The notes: generated from the sequence alone by a model not told the origin. 64,000 bases of DNA from Streptomyces clavuligerus (GCF_005519465.1 NZ_CP027858.1:1426001-1490000); one strand, 5' to 3'; counted from the first letter of the stretch, positions 8,476 through 17,888 are shown. A program made the numbers and translations.

Positions 8476-9891
8476 TCAGCTGTCGAAGCCGAGCCCCAGC
8501 CGGTCCAGCGTCCGCAGCCAGGCATTGCGCCGTCCGCCATGGGCGTCGGCCCTGGCCAGGGACCACTTGGTCAGTCCGATCCCGGCCCAGGCGGCCGGTT
8601 CCGGCGGGAACGGCAGCGGCTTGGTGCGGGTCATCTCCAGCGCGGTGCGCTCGGTGCGCTCCCCCGCCAGCAGATCGAGCATCACCTCGGCGCCGAAGCG
8701 GCTCGCGCCCACGCCGAGCCCGGTGTAGCCCGCCGCGTAGGCGACCCGGCCCCGGTGCCCGGTGCCGAAGAACGCCGAGAAGCGGGAGCAGGTGTCGATG
8801 GCCCCGCCCCAGGCGTGGGTGAACCGCACCCCCTCCAGTTGGGGGAAGCAGCGGAAGAAGTGCCCGGCGAGGGTGAGATAGGTCTCGGGCCGCTGGTCCA
8901 GTTCGGCGTTGAGCCGGCCGCCGAAGGGGTAGACGGCGTCGTAGCCGCCCCACAGGATCCGGTGGTCGGCGGTGAGCCGGAAGTAGTGGAACTGGTTGGC
9001 CGCGTCCCCGAGGCCCTGCCGCCCCCGCCAGCCGATCCCCGCGAGCCGTTCGGGGCTCAGCACCTCGGTCATCAGGGCGTAGTCGTAGACCGGGACGGTG
9101 TACGGCCGCACCCGGCGCAGCAGCGAGGGGAAGACATTGGTGCCGAGGGCGACCCGGCGGCCGATGACCCTGCCGTACGGGGTGCGCACCGCCATGCCCG
9201 CGCCCGCCGCGGCGAGCCGCAGCCCGCGGGTGTTCTCATAGATCCGCACACCCAGGGCGAGGCAGGCGCGCTTGAGGCCCCAGGCGAGCTTGGCCGGGTG
9301 GAGCATCGCGGTGCCCCGGCGGTCCCACAGGCCGCCGAGGAAGGTCGGGGAGTCCACCTGGGCCCGCATGGCGTCCCGGTCGAGGAGTTCCAGCCCGTCG
9401 CCGAGGCCGAGCCGCCCGGCCTGCCCGTACAGCTCCGCCAGCTCGGTCAGATGGTGCGGACGGGTGGCGACGTCGATGGAGCCGGTACGTTCGAAGTCGC
9501 AGTCGATGGAGTGGTCGGCCACCGCCCGTTCGATGGCGTCGAGGTTCTCCTCGCCCAGGCGTTCCAGGGCGGCGATCTCACCGGGCCAGCGGGCCAGGCC
9601 GTTGCCGAGGCCATGGGTGAGGGAGGCGGCGCAGAAGCCGCCGTTGCGGCCGGAGGCGGCCCAGCCCACCTCGCGTCCCTCGATGAGGACGACATCGCGG
9701 TCCGGGTCGCGCTCCTTGGCGAGCAGCGCGGTCCACAGTCCGCTGTAGCCGCCCCCGACGACGAGCAGATCGCACTGCTCGTCGCCGGTGAGCGCGGGCA
9801 GGGGTTCCGGCCGGGCGGGGTCGTCCAGCCAGTAGGGGGTCGGTGTGGCATCGGCAAGGGATGGGGCAAAGGTCATGGCGTTCGGTGCCAT
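8476..9891 (-). CDS. FAD-dependent amine oxidoreductase (PuuB/DadA-like)
   Basis: 471 residues. A Rossmann FAD-binding motif lies near the N-terminus (DLLVVGGGYSGLWTALLAKE), followed by VLIEGREVGWAASGRNGG, typical of the DAO/PuuB group. The C-terminal glycine-rich GYTGLGVGAS contacts FAD. PuuB-type enzymes oxidise gamma-glutamylated or free amines to the aldehyde with O2. The ATG at 9891 is favoured over the GTG at 9900 because the GAAGGAG site overlaps the GTG and sits 8 nt before the ATG. It is the last gene of a leftward series aldehyde dehydrogenase-potD-potA-potB-potC, 49 bp after potC, which points to polyamine oxidation. A glycine or sarcosine oxidase-like activity is not excluded. Confidence 0.88.
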   Translation of the reverse strand: MAPNAMTFAPSLADATPTPYWLDDPARPEPLPALTGDEQCDLLVVGGGYSGLWTALLAKERDPDRDVVLIEGREVGWAASGRNGGFCAASLTHGLGNGLARWPGEIAALERLGEENLDAIERAVADHSIDCDFERTGSIDVATRPHHLTELAELYGQAGRLGLGDGLELLDRDAMRAQVDSPTFLGGLWDRRGTAMLHPAKLAWGLKRACLALGVRIYENTRGLRLAAAGAGMAVRTPYGRVIGRRVALGTNVFPSLLRRVRPYTVPVYDYALMTEVLSPERLAGIGWRGRQGLGDAANQFHYFRLTADHRILWGGYDAVYPFGGRLNAELDQRPETYLTLAGHFFRCFPQLEGVRFTHAWGGAIDTCSRFSAFFGTGHRGRVAYAAGYTGLGVGASRFGAEVMLDLLAGERTERTALEMTRTKPLPFPPEPAAWAGIGLTKWSLARADAHGGRRNAWLRTLDRLGLGFDS

Positions 9892-9940
9892 GGTTTCCAC
9901 TCCTTCGGTGTCCGCTGCGGCCGGGCCCTTGCTCCGGCTG

Positions 9941-10756
9941 CTAGCGGGCGCTGGGTGCGCTGTTCTTTTTTCGGCGGTCGGCCAGGAGCTGCCCGGCGAC
10001 CACGGTCAGTACGGCGATGACGAACATGGCCGTACCGATGACATTGATCTGTACGGGGGTGCCGCGCTGGGCGGAACCCCAGACAAACATGGGAAAGGTG
10101 ACGGTGGAGCCCGAGGTGAAATTCGTGATGATGAAATCGTCGAACGAGAGCGCGAAAGCGAGCAGCGCGCCCGCCGCGATACCGGGTGCGGCGATCGGCA
10201 GGGTCACCCGCAGAAACGTCTGGACGGGGCCCGCGTAGAGATCGCGGGCGGCTTCTTCGAGCCGGGGGTCCATGGTGAGCACCCGCGCCTTGACCGCCAC
10301 CACGACAAAGCTGAGGCAGAACATGGTGTGGGCGATGAGCACGGTCAGCGGGCCGAGTTCCGCGCCCAGGTTGAGGAAGAGCGTGAGCAGGGAGGCGGCC
10401 ATGACCACCTCGGGCATGGCCATGGGCAGGAAGATCAGCGCGTTGACGGCGCCCCGCGCCCGGAAGCGGTAACGGGCCAGCGCGAAGGCGATCATCGTGC
10501 CGAGCACGGTGGCCCCGAGCGTCGCCCAGAGGGCGAGCCGGAGCGAGAGGGTGAGCGAGCCGCAGAGGTCGGGGACCCCGCACGGATTCCGCCAGGCTTC
10601 GGTGGAGAACTCCTGCCAGGAGTAATTGAATTTCCCGGCCGGCCGATTGAAGGAGAACACCATGACCACGATGTTCGGCAGGATCAGATAGGCCAGGGTG
10701 AACAGCCCCGCGACAACGGCTACATGGCGCCGCAACCAGGCCAGAAGTGATGCCAT
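9941..10756 (-). CDS. potC: Polyamine ABC transporter permease (PotC-like)
   Basis: 271 residues with about six membrane segments and the inner-membrane transporter EAA loop (EEAARDLYAGPVQTFLRVTLP near 180-200), which couples to the ATPase. The start ATG overlaps the potB stop by one base (TGATG), indicating coupled translation. Position after potB and potA and the family text (SFNRPAGKFNYSW, LSFDDFIITNFTSG) support the spermidine/putrescine class. Several AAT, AAA and ATT codons occur here, giving a slightly weaker GC3 bias than the neighbours. Confidence 0.93.
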   Translation of the reverse strand: MASLLAWLRRHVAVVAGLFTLAYLILPNIVVMVFSFNRPAGKFNYSWQEFSTEAWRNPCGVPDLCGSLTLSLRLALWATLGATVLGTMIAFALARYRFRARGAVNALIFLPMAMPEVVMAASLLTLFLNLGAELGPLTVLIAHTMFCLSFVVVAVKARVLTMDPRLEEAARDLYAGPVQTFLRVTLPIAAPGIAAGALLAFALSFDDFIITNFTSGSTVTFPMFVWGSAQRGTPVQINVIGTAMFVIAVLTVVAGQLLADRRKKNSAPSAR

Positions 10757-11691
10757 CAGACCAGGTCCTCCGTTCCCGCGCGGCGGATGTAGAAGGTGAC
10801 GATCAGCAGGACGACGGCCATCAGGAGGAAGGACAGGGCAGCCGCGGTCGGATAGTCGAGCACCCGCAGGAACTGCGACTGGATGACGTTGCCCACCATT
10901 TTGGTGTCCGTCGAGCCGAGAAGTTCGGCATTGATGTAGTCGCCGCTGGCCGGAATGAAGGTCAGCAGGGTGCCGGAGACGACCCCGGGCAGGGAGAGCG
11001 GAAAGGTCACCGTGCGGAAGACGGTCACCGGGGAGGCGTAGAGATCGGCCGCCGCCTCGTGCAGGCGCGGGTCGATCCGTTCCAGCGCCGTGTACAGCGG
11101 CAGGACCATGAAGGGGAGGAAGTTGTAGGTCAGCCCGGTGACCACGGCCAGCGGGGTGGCCAGGACCCGGTCCCCCTCGGTCATGCCGAGGAAGGCCGTG
11201 AGGTCGAGGAAGCCGGTGGTGCCCAGGAACTCCACCACGGGACCGCTGTCGGCGAGGATCGTCTTCCAGGCCAGCGTCCGGATGAGGAAGCTGGTGAAGA
11301 AGGGCGCGATGACCAGGACGAGCAGCAGATTCCGCCAGCGTCCGGCCCGGAAGGCGATGAGGTGGGCCAGCGGATAGCCGAGCAGCAGACAGAGCGCCGT
11401 GGCGGTGCCCGCGTACAGGACCGAGCGGACGAAGTGGGGCCCGTAATCGGTCAGGGCGTCCCAGTACGTCGGGAAGTGCCAGGTGACCCGGAAGCCCTCT
11501 TCCAGGGAACCGGTCTGGACCGAGGTCGACGCCTGGTAGACGAGCGGCAGCAGGAAGAAGACGACGAGCCACAGGACGCCGGGGAGCAGCAGCCAGTAGG
11601 GGACGAGGGCGCGGCGCAGCGGCGGTCGGTGGACAGCGGGCGGGGGCGACCCCGCTGTCCCGGCGGCGGTGGGAGTGGTGGTGCCGGTCAT
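10756..11691 (-). CDS. potB: Polyamine ABC transporter permease (PotB-like)
   Basis: 311 residues. A cytoplasmic N-tail is followed by about six membrane segments, the first at about 33-53. The EAA loop is HEAAADLYASPVTVFRTVTF. SFDDY-type text is replaced by PASGDYINAELLG, which is characteristic of PotB. The start ATG overlaps the potA stop in ATGA (11688-11691). It forms the translocation pore with PotC. Confidence 0.94.
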   Translation of the reverse strand: MTGTTTPTAAGTAGSPPPAVHRPPLRRALVPYWLLLPGVLWLVVFFLLPLVYQASTSVQTGSLEEGFRVTWHFPTYWDALTDYGPHFVRSVLYAGTATALCLLLGYPLAHLIAFRAGRWRNLLLVLVIAPFFTSFLIRTLAWKTILADSGPVVEFLGTTGFLDLTAFLGMTEGDRVLATPLAVVTGLTYNFLPFMVLPLYTALERIDPRLHEAAADLYASPVTVFRTVTFPLSLPGVVSGTLLTFIPASGDYINAELLGSTDTKMVGNVIQSQFLRVLDYPTAAALSFLLMAVVLLIVTFYIRRAGTEDLV

Positions 11692-12908
11692 GCGCGCTCC
11701 CCCGCGCCCGCCGTGGCTCCGGCCCCGGTGTCCGCGGCGGGCTCAGCCTCCGGTCCGGTGCCGGGCTCGGACTCCGGTCCGGTGCCGGGCTCAGCGTCGA
11801 GTCCGAAGGTGTGGACGGGGTTCCAGTGCAGGACGACGGGGGCGCCGGGGACCAGGCGGGTGTCGCGCTCGATGTTCTGCGCGTACACCTCCAGCCGTTC
11901 ACCGGGCGGGCAGACGGGGCTCTCGACGAGATACTGCGTGGAGACCCCGAGGAAGCCGGCGGCGGCGACGGTCCCGGAGAGCCGGTTCCGCCCGGCGGGG
12001 ACGGTGTCCGCGTCCTCGGCGCGGACCAGCGTGATCTTCTCCGGGCGGACGCCGACGAGCAGCCGCTCACCGGCGCGGGGGAGCCGTGCGCAGCGGTCGG
12101 CGGGCAGCCGGAGGGTGGTGTCACCGGCGGTGGCGGCGATCTCGCCCCCGGCGGTGGAGACGGCCGTCGCCCCGATGAGGTTCGAGGTGCCGAGGAAGCG
12201 GGCGACGAACGGTGTGCGCGGCGTCTCGTACAGCTCGGCGGGCGCGCCGAGCTGCTCCACCCGGCCGCCGTTCATGACCGCGACCGTGTCGGCCATGGTC
12301 AGGGCCTCCTCCTGGTCGTGGGTGACATGGATGAAGGTGATGCCGACCTCGGTCTGGATGCGCTTGAGTTCGAGCTGCATCCGACGGCGGAGCTTGAGGT
12401 CGAGCGCGCCGAGCGGTTCGTCGAGCAGCAGCACCTGGGGGTGGTTGATCAGGGCGCGGGCGACGGCCACCCGCTGCTGCTGGCCGCCGGAGAGCTGATG
12501 GGGTCTGCGGCCCGCGAGATCGCCGAGCTGGACGAGGTCCAGCATCTCCGCGACCTGCTTGCGGACGGAGCGGATGCCGCGCCTGCGCAGCCCGAAGGCG
12601 ACGTTCTCGTGGATCGTCAGATGCGGGAAGAGGGCGTAGCTCTGGAAGACGGTGTTGACGGGGCGCTTGTGCGGCGGGACCCGGGTGACGTCGCGGTCGC
12701 CGAGGAGGACGGCGCCGGTGGTCGGGTCCTCCAGCCCGGCGATCATGCGCAGGGTGGTGGTCTTGCCGCAGCCGGAGGCTCCGAGGAGGGCGAAGAAGGT
12801 GCCCTGGGGGACGGTCAGGTCCAGGGGGTGCACAGCGGTGAAGGAGTTGCCGTAGGTCTTGCTGATCCCCACGAGGCGGACATCGCCGCCCGCTGGTATG
12901 TCGGTCAT
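11688..12908 (-). CDS. potA: Polyamine ABC transporter ATP-binding protein (PotA-like)
   Basis: 406 residues. Walker A is GASGCGKT (43-50), the Q-loop is FQSYALFPH, the signature LSGGQQQR, Walker B VLLLDEPLGALD, and the switch His is in HVTHD. A C-terminal TOBE regulatory domain covers about 290-370. The last ~35 residues carry an unusual tandem EPGTGP/EAEP repeat encoded by imperfect 24-27 bp direct repeats (about 11720-11800), likely a disordered tail. It energises uptake by PotBC. Confidence 0.94.
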   Translation of the reverse strand: MTDIPAGGDVRLVGISKTYGNSFTAVHPLDLTVPQGTFFALLGASGCGKTTTLRMIAGLEDPTTGAVLLGDRDVTRVPPHKRPVNTVFQSYALFPHLTIHENVAFGLRRRGIRSVRKQVAEMLDLVQLGDLAGRRPHQLSGGQQQRVAVARALINHPQVLLLDEPLGALDLKLRRRMQLELKRIQTEVGITFIHVTHDQEEALTMADTVAVMNGGRVEQLGAPAELYETPRTPFVARFLGTSNLIGATAVSTAGGEIAATAGDTTLRLPADRCARLPRAGERLLVGVRPEKITLVRAEDADTVPAGRNRLSGTVAAAGFLGVSTQYLVESPVCPPGERLEVYAQNIERDTRLVPGAPVVLHWNPVHTFGLDAEPGTGPESEPGTGPEAEPAADTGAGATAGAGERA

Positions 12909-13104
12909 GGGTCGTGGTCCCAGGGGTCGCGGTTGAACGGGGGGCGGGCGCCGGGCGCCGATGGGCGGTGCGGGGCCCGGGTGCCGGTGGCGGGGCTCGC
13001 GCCGGGTGGCGGTACGAGGGCCCGGTGGCAGTACGAGGGCCAGTGACGGTGCGGGGCCGGTGCGGGGCCGGTGGCGGTGCGGGCGGGGGCCCGCGCGGGC
13101 GGGC
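12909..13104. repeat. GC-rich degenerate repeats between potD and potA
   Basis: A 196-bp gap filled with variants of GGTGGCGGTACGAGGGCC and GGTGCGGGGCCG. The repeats are imperfect and make no plausible coding frame. No clear promoter for potA is seen, so read-through from potD is likely. Confidence 0.6.
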
Positions 13105-14364
13105 TCAGGCGCCGATGAGTTCGGCGAACCTCTCCTCGTACGCCTTCTCCTCCTCGCTGGTGAGCGAGCGGAAGGCGCGCGAGCGGGCCGCCATGGCCCT
13201 GTCCGGGACGATCAGGGTGTTCCGGGCGAGCGCGGGGTCGATCCTCGCCAGCTCGGGGGCGACCCCGTCCACGGGGCACACATAGTTGATGTACGCGGCG
13301 AGCCGGGCCGCGACCGGGGGCTCGTAGTAGTAGTCGATCAGCCGGGTCGCGTTGGCGCGGTGCCGGGCCCCGGCCGGGACCAGCAGATTGTCGGTCGAGG
13401 TGAGGTATCCGGCGGCGGGGACGGCGAAGCGGATGTCGGGGTTCCCGGCCTGGAGCTGGATCACGTCCCCGGCCCAGGCCAGACAGGCGGCGAGATCGCC
13501 CCGATCGAGGTCGGAGGTGTAGTCGTTGCCGGTGAAACGGCGGATCTGCTTGCCGTCGACGGCGCCGCCGAGCCGTTCCATCGCCTCGTCGAAGTCCTCG
13601 TCGGTGAAGCGCTCCGGGTTCTTGCCGAGGTCGAGCAGGGTCATGCCGACGGTGTCGCGCATCTCCTGGAGCAGCCCGACCCGGCCCTTGAGCGAACGGT
13701 CGTCGAGGAGCTGGCTCACGGAGTCGACCGTCTTCCCGCCGGTCGCCTTGATGTTGTAGGCGATGACGGTGGAGATGGCGGTCCACGGGTAGGAGTAGGC
13801 CCGGCCGGGGTCCCAGTCCGGGGCGCGGAACTGCGCCGAGAGACGGCTGTACGCGTGGGGCAGCAGCGCGGGGTCGAGCTTCTGCGCCCAGCCCAGGCGG
13901 ATCATCCGGGCGGCGAGCCAGTCGGTGACGCAGATCAGATCGCGGCCGATGGCCTGGCCCGCGGCGAGCTGGGGCTGGATCTTGCCGAAGAACTCGACAT
14001 TGTCGTTGATGTCCTCGGTGTACCGGACCGTGATGCCGGTGCGCCGGGTGAAGGCGTCCAGGGTGGGGCGGGACGTCTTGTCCTCGCCCACGTCCATGTA
14101 CTCCGTCCAGTTGGAGAAGACGACGGTCCGCTCCTTCGCGGAGTGGTCGTCGGACATCTCCCCGCCGCCCTCCCGCTTGGCGGGCGGGATGCCGCAGGCG
14201 GCGAGGGCGGGAAGGGCACCGAGGCCCAGCGCTCCGGCGCCCGCCGCGCGCAGCAGCGACCGCCGGGTGAGGGCGCTCCGGGCGCCCCGGCCCGCGGCGG
14301 CGGGGCCGCGCCGTATCGCCGCCGGCCCGGCCGCGGACAGGCCGTCGGGATCGGTGGGGTGCAT
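13105..14364 (-). CDS. potD: Polyamine-binding lipoprotein (PotD-like)
   Basis: 419 residues. The N-terminus carries a twin-arginine motif (LTRRSLLR, Arg34-Arg35), a hydrophobic stretch and a lipobox ALAAC with Cys57, so it is probably a Tat-exported lipoprotein. The mature part is a periplasmic-binding-protein fold with PotD landmarks: VVFSNWTEYMD, YTEDINDNVEFFGKI, and YPWTAISTVIAYN. It captures putrescine or spermidine outside the cell for PotABC. It lies 261 bp downstream of an aldehyde dehydrogenase gene in the same direction. Confidence 0.94.
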   Translation of the reverse strand: MHPTDPDGLSAAGPAAIRRGPAAAGRGARSALTRRSLLRAAGAGALGLGALPALAACGIPPAKREGGGEMSDDHSAKERTVVFSNWTEYMDVGEDKTSRPTLDAFTRRTGITVRYTEDINDNVEFFGKIQPQLAAGQAIGRDLICVTDWLAARMIRLGWAQKLDPALLPHAYSRLSAQFRAPDWDPGRAYSYPWTAISTVIAYNIKATGGKTVDSVSQLLDDRSLKGRVGLLQEMRDTVGMTLLDLGKNPERFTDEDFDEAMERLGGAVDGKQIRRFTGNDYTSDLDRGDLAACLAWAGDVIQLQAGNPDIRFAVPAAGYLTSTDNLLVPAGARHRANATRLIDYYYEPPVAARLAAYINYVCPVDGVAPELARIDPALARNTLIVPDRAMAARSRAFRSLTSEEEKAYEERFAELIGA

Positions 14365-14625
14365 CGCTGTGCCCTTTCGGGAGAGGCCCTCGCGGGACGG
14401 TACGGATCAGGGGTGGCCGGGGCCGGGGTGCCGGTCCGGGGGGTGCCCGGTCCGGGGTGCGGTCCGACCGGGGCGCACCGCGCGGGCCGCTCGGACCGGG
14501 CCGGTACGGACGAGGGGCCGCACCGGCGGTGGGCGGGCCCGGACGGACGCGCCCGGGGACGGGCACCCCCGCGGTGGGCGCGTCCGGGGCGGGCGAGCCG
14601 TACCGCGGTGGCGCCGGTCGTGGGG
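14365..14625. repeat. GC-rich spacer with short direct repeats upstream of potD
   Basis: 261 bp containing three adjacent variants of GGTGC(C)CGGTCCGGGG at about 14426-14462, then further GC-rich sequence. No gene. A potD promoter could not be recognised. Confidence 0.5.
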
Positions 14626-16137
14626 TCAGCCGTTCCGGTCACCGAAGACAGTACGGTGCCAGTCCTTGCGGGCCACCGCCGTATTGTCGAACATTACGTG
14701 CTTGACCTGCGTGTACTCCTCGAAGGAGTACATCGACATGTCCTTGCCGCAGCCGGAGGCCCCGAAGCCTCCGTGGGGCATCTCACTGACGATGGGGATG
14801 TGGTCGTTGATCCAGACGCATCCGGCCCGGAGTTCGCGGGTGGCGCGATGGGCGCGGAAGACATCCCGGGTCCAGGCGGAGGCGGCCAGTCCGTAGGGGG
14901 TGTCGTTGGCCAGCGCGAGCCCCTCGTCGTCGGTGTCGAAGGGCAGGACGACCAGCACCGGGCCGAAGATCTCGTGCTGCACGGCCTCGCTGTCCTGGGG
15001 TGCCCCGGTGATCAGGGTGGGCGGCCACCAGGCGCCGGCGCCGCCGGGCGTACGGCCGGGGGTGCGGACGGTGGCATAGCCTCGGGCCCGCTCCACGACG
15101 GCGGCGACCCGCTCGCGCTGGGCGTGCGAGACCAGCGGTCCGAGGTCCGTCGCCGGGTCGAGGGGGTCGCCGAGGCGGACCGCGGCCATGACGTCGGCGA
15201 CGCCCGCGACCAGCTCCTCGTGGAGCGGGCGCTGGACATAGACGCGGGTGGCGGCGGTGCAGTCCTGGCCGGAGTTGATGAGGGAGGCGGCGACCGCGCC
15301 CTGCACGGCGGCGACGGGGTCGGCGTCGTCGAAGACCACGAAGGGGGCCTTCCCGCCGAGTTCCAGATGGAGGCGCTTCACCGACGCGGTGGCCAGCTCG
15401 GCGACCCTCCTGCCGACGGCGGTGGAGCCGGTGAACGAGACCATCGCCACGTCGGGGTGGCGGACCAGGTGTTCGCCCGCGTCCCGCCCGGTGCCGGAGA
15501 CGATGTTGATCACTCCGTCGGGGATGCCCGCCTCCCGGGCCGCCTGAGCGAACATCAGCGAGGTGAGCGGGGTGATCTCGGCGGGCTTGAGGACGACGGT
15601 GTTGCCCGCGGCGACCGCCGGGAGGATCTTCCAGGCCGCCATCTGGAGGGGGTAGTTCCAGGGGGCGACGGAACCGATGACCCCGATCGGCTCCCGGCGG
15701 ACGTACGAGGTGTGGTCGCCGCTGTACTCCCCCGCCGCCCGGCCCTGGAGCACCCGGGCCGCACCCGCGAAGAAGGCGGTGTTGTCGATGGTGCCGGGGA
15801 CGTCGAACTCGCTGCTCAGCTTGATCGGCTTGCCGCACTGCACGGTCTCCGCGCGGGCGAGGGCGTCCGCCTGCTCCCCGAGGACGGAGGCGAGGCGGTG
15901 CAGGGCGTCCGAGCGCTCCCCGGGGGTGGCGCCCGCCCAGCCGGGGAAGGCGGCGCGGGCGGCGGCGACGGCCGCGTCCACATCGGCGGCGCCCGCCGCG
16001 GCGTAGGTGTGGACCGTCTCCCCGGTGGCCGGGTCCACGAGGTCCTGGGTCCGCCCCGAGCTGCCGGGCCGCAGCCGCCCGCCGATGTACTGCGCGCCCT
16101 CCGCCAAGCGGTCCAGCACACGGTAACGGTTGTCCAT
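14626..16137 (-). CDS. Aminoaldehyde dehydrogenase (PuuC/PatD-like)
   Basis: 503 residues, NAD(P)-dependent aldehyde dehydrogenase. Visible features are the substrate-channel Asn in APWNYPL, the cofactor motif FTGSTAVG, the general base Glu in LELGGKAP, the catalytic Cys in NSGQDCTAATR, and EIFGPV. The C-terminal MPHGGFGASGCGKD is shared with gamma-aminobutyraldehyde dehydrogenases. The ATG at 16137 follows GGAG with 6-nt spacing. It heads the leftward unit that continues with potDABC and the FAD oxidoreductase, so oxidation of 4-aminobutyraldehyde to GABA is the best inference. It is a paralogue of the enzyme at 20815-22254. Confidence 0.92.
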   Translation of the reverse strand: MDNRYRVLDRLAEGAQYIGGRLRPGSSGRTQDLVDPATGETVHTYAAAGAADVDAAVAAARAAFPGWAGATPGERSDALHRLASVLGEQADALARAETVQCGKPIKLSSEFDVPGTIDNTAFFAGAARVLQGRAAGEYSGDHTSYVRREPIGVIGSVAPWNYPLQMAAWKILPAVAAGNTVVLKPAEITPLTSLMFAQAAREAGIPDGVINIVSGTGRDAGEHLVRHPDVAMVSFTGSTAVGRRVAELATASVKRLHLELGGKAPFVVFDDADPVAAVQGAVAASLINSGQDCTAATRVYVQRPLHEELVAGVADVMAAVRLGDPLDPATDLGPLVSHAQRERVAAVVERARGYATVRTPGRTPGGAGAWWPPTLITGAPQDSEAVQHEIFGPVLVVLPFDTDDEGLALANDTPYGLAASAWTRDVFRAHRATRELRAGCVWINDHIPIVSEMPHGGFGASGCGKDMSMYSFEEYTQVKHVMFDNTAVARKDWHRTVFGDRNG

Positions 16138-16212
16138 GACGCTCTCCGTACTCCCGGCCCCGGCACTCCGGCCGGGGTGCCGAGGTGTCGTCCCAGCGCG
16201 AATTGAGTGCCG

Positions 16213-16241
16213 ATCCTGGCAGAGCGTCCGATGGGCAACAA
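16213..16241 (-). promoter_or_regulatory. Candidate promoter of the aldH-potDABC unit
   Basis: On the minus strand a -35-like TTGTTG (16241-16236) is 17 bp from a -10 CAGGAT (16218-16213), close to the Streptomyces housekeeping -10 TAGGAT. The resulting leader would include the hairpin CGGCAC/GTGCCG at 16161-16182. Confidence 0.5.
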
Positions 16242-16432
16242 GGGATTCCGAAGTTTCCTTTTGGTCACCCGACGGAATCGGTCGACCTTCTGTCGTGTGG
16301 GCGGGCGCCGGACCATACGGAGTGTCAGTGGTGCCTGTCAGACTTTTCCCCATCGGCGCCGGTGTACGGGCGAGCGGCGCGACGGAACGAGCGGTGTGCA
16401 CGGGGGCGAGCGGTGTGAGTGGTGTGAACGGC

Positions 16433-17008
16433 ATGAGCGGTGTGCGCGGTGCGCGGGACCTGGACGGGCTGCTTCAGCGGGTCGCCTCGGGAGAGCGGGT
16501 GAAGTACCTGCCCTTCTGGGGCCATGCGCCGCGCCGGGACGGACGGATCGGGGCGAGCTGTCTGAGCCAGTGGTGGCCGTCGCCCTTCACGGTCGACGGG
16601 GTGGGCTATGCCACGGCGGAGCACTGGATGATGGCGGCCAAGGCACGGCTGTTCGACGACCCCGAGGCGGAGCGGAGCGTCCTCGCGGCGCGGAGTCCGG
16701 CCGGGGCGAAGAACGCGGGGCGGCTGGTGCGCGGCTTCGACGAGGCGATATGGGAGCGCGAGCGGTTCGGCATCGTCCGGGAGGGCAGCGTGCACAAGTT
16801 CTCCCACCACGCCGAGCTGGGTGATTTCCTGCTGGCGACCGGGGACCGGGTGCTGGTGGAGGCCAGCCCCCGCGACCGGGTGTGGGGCATCGGCCTGACC
16901 GCCGATGACGAGCGGGCCGAGGACCCGGCGCGCTGGCGGGGGCTCAATCTGCTGGGGTTCGCGCTGATGGCGGCACGGGAGGAGCTGCGGGCCCCCGGGC
17001 GGCGCTGA
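16433..17008 (+). CDS. NADAR-family (YbiA-like) protein
   Basis: 191 residues from the ATG at 16433. The body shows NADAR text: YLPFWGH near the start, SQWWPSPF, YATAEHWMMAAKARLF, HKFSHHAELGDFLLATG, and VWGIGLTADD near the end. Family members hydrolyse the N-glycosidic bond of riboflavin intermediates or remove ADP-ribose. The start is uncertain because the upstream DNA repeats GCGGTGTG and has no clear ribosome site; GTG codons further upstream are possible. Its 3' end overlaps the convergent gene by 65 bp. There is no obvious functional tie to the polyamine genes. Confidence 0.85.
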   Translation: MSGVRGARDLDGLLQRVASGERVKYLPFWGHAPRRDGRIGASCLSQWWPSPFTVDGVGYATAEHWMMAAKARLFDDPEAERSVLAARSPAGAKNAGRLVRGFDEAIWERERFGIVREGSVHKFSHHAELGDFLLATGDRVLVEASPRDRVWGIGLTADDERAEDPARWRGLNLLGFALMAAREELRAPGRR

Positions 17009-17756
17009 GGGAGTGAGTCCCCGCGTCCCGGCGCTCGTCCCGCTGCCGCCGGTCCTCCTCGATCCCGAGCTGGATCACATACCAGAGGAAGAGCGCGGAG
17101 CCGACGATGCCGACGGCCCCGAGGACCAGCCCGGAGACGGCGAGGCCCCGGCCCGAGCCGGTGGTCCTCGCGCGGCTCGCCCCGATGCCGCCGAAGATCA
17201 CGGCGAGCACCCCGAGGACGACCCCGAGCCCGACGGCCCAGAAGAGGCAGACGGCGACGGCGCCCAGCACCAGCGCGGTGATCGCCATGCCGTTGGACGG
17301 GGAGGCGGGCGGCTGCCACCCGGGCGGGGGCCCGCCCGGGGCCCCGGGGTACGGGGAAGGGGGCACCGGCCCGGAGTACCCGGGGTACGCGGTCGGCGGT
17401 CCGAACCCGCCCGGCGCGGCGGGCGGAGGCGGCGGGGGCGGCACGGGACGCCCGTCACCGCCCGGGGCGGTCGGCGGCGGGGGCACGGGTGCGCCGGGGG
17501 CCGGGGTGGGCACGGCACCGGAGGCCGGGCCTGAGGCAGGGCCGGGTGCAGGCGCGATACCGGAGCCAGGCACAGGGGCAGGGGCGGCGCCGGAGTCAGG
17601 GAGGGGAGAGGGCGGGGCACCGGAGTCAGGGAGGGGAAGGGGCGCGGCGCCGGGCGCCGGGCGGTGCGGGCTGCGCGGCGGCGGGGCCCAGGGGTCGTGG
17701 TCCTTCGGTCCGGGCGTCCCGCCGGGCCCCGGCCCCGGCTCGTGCTCCGCTGTCAT
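16944..17756 (-). CDS. DUF4190-type proline-rich membrane protein
   Basis: 270 residues. Residues 1 to about 160 are a Pro/Gly/Ala-rich cytoplasmic tail with PDSGAP-type repeats and a polyproline run. Two membrane segments follow (about 165-195 and 210-235) separated by GASRARTTGSGRGLAVSG, the hallmark of the DUF4190 fold found in many Streptomyces membrane proteins. The start ATG follows GGGGGAG. It overlaps the convergent NADAR gene by 65 bp. Function unknown. Confidence 0.85.
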   Translation of the reverse strand: MTAEHEPGPGPGGTPGPKDHDPWAPPPRSPHRPAPGAAPLPLPDSGAPPSPLPDSGAAPAPVPGSGIAPAPGPASGPASGAVPTPAPGAPVPPPPTAPGGDGRPVPPPPPPPAAPGGFGPPTAYPGYSGPVPPSPYPGAPGGPPPGWQPPASPSNGMAITALVLGAVAVCLFWAVGLGVVLGVLAVIFGGIGASRARTTGSGRGLAVSGLVLGAVGIVGSALFLWYVIQLGIEEDRRQRDERRDAGTHSLSAARGPAAPPVPPSARTPAD

Positions 17757-17888
17757 CGCTCTCCCCCTGCCGACCCCTGGGGTCCGTCCGGTCGCGCGCC
17801 CCGGGCCGTCCCCCGCCGGAGGACCGCCGCCTACGATGGCTCCCGCGTCGCCGACGCCGTGACCCACTTATACCGTTCCGGAGGACCG

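Noticed and set aside
12961..16206. Long plus-strand open frame (over 1000 codons)
   Set aside because: It is antisense to potD and the aldehyde dehydrogenase, whose motifs are complete and conserved.
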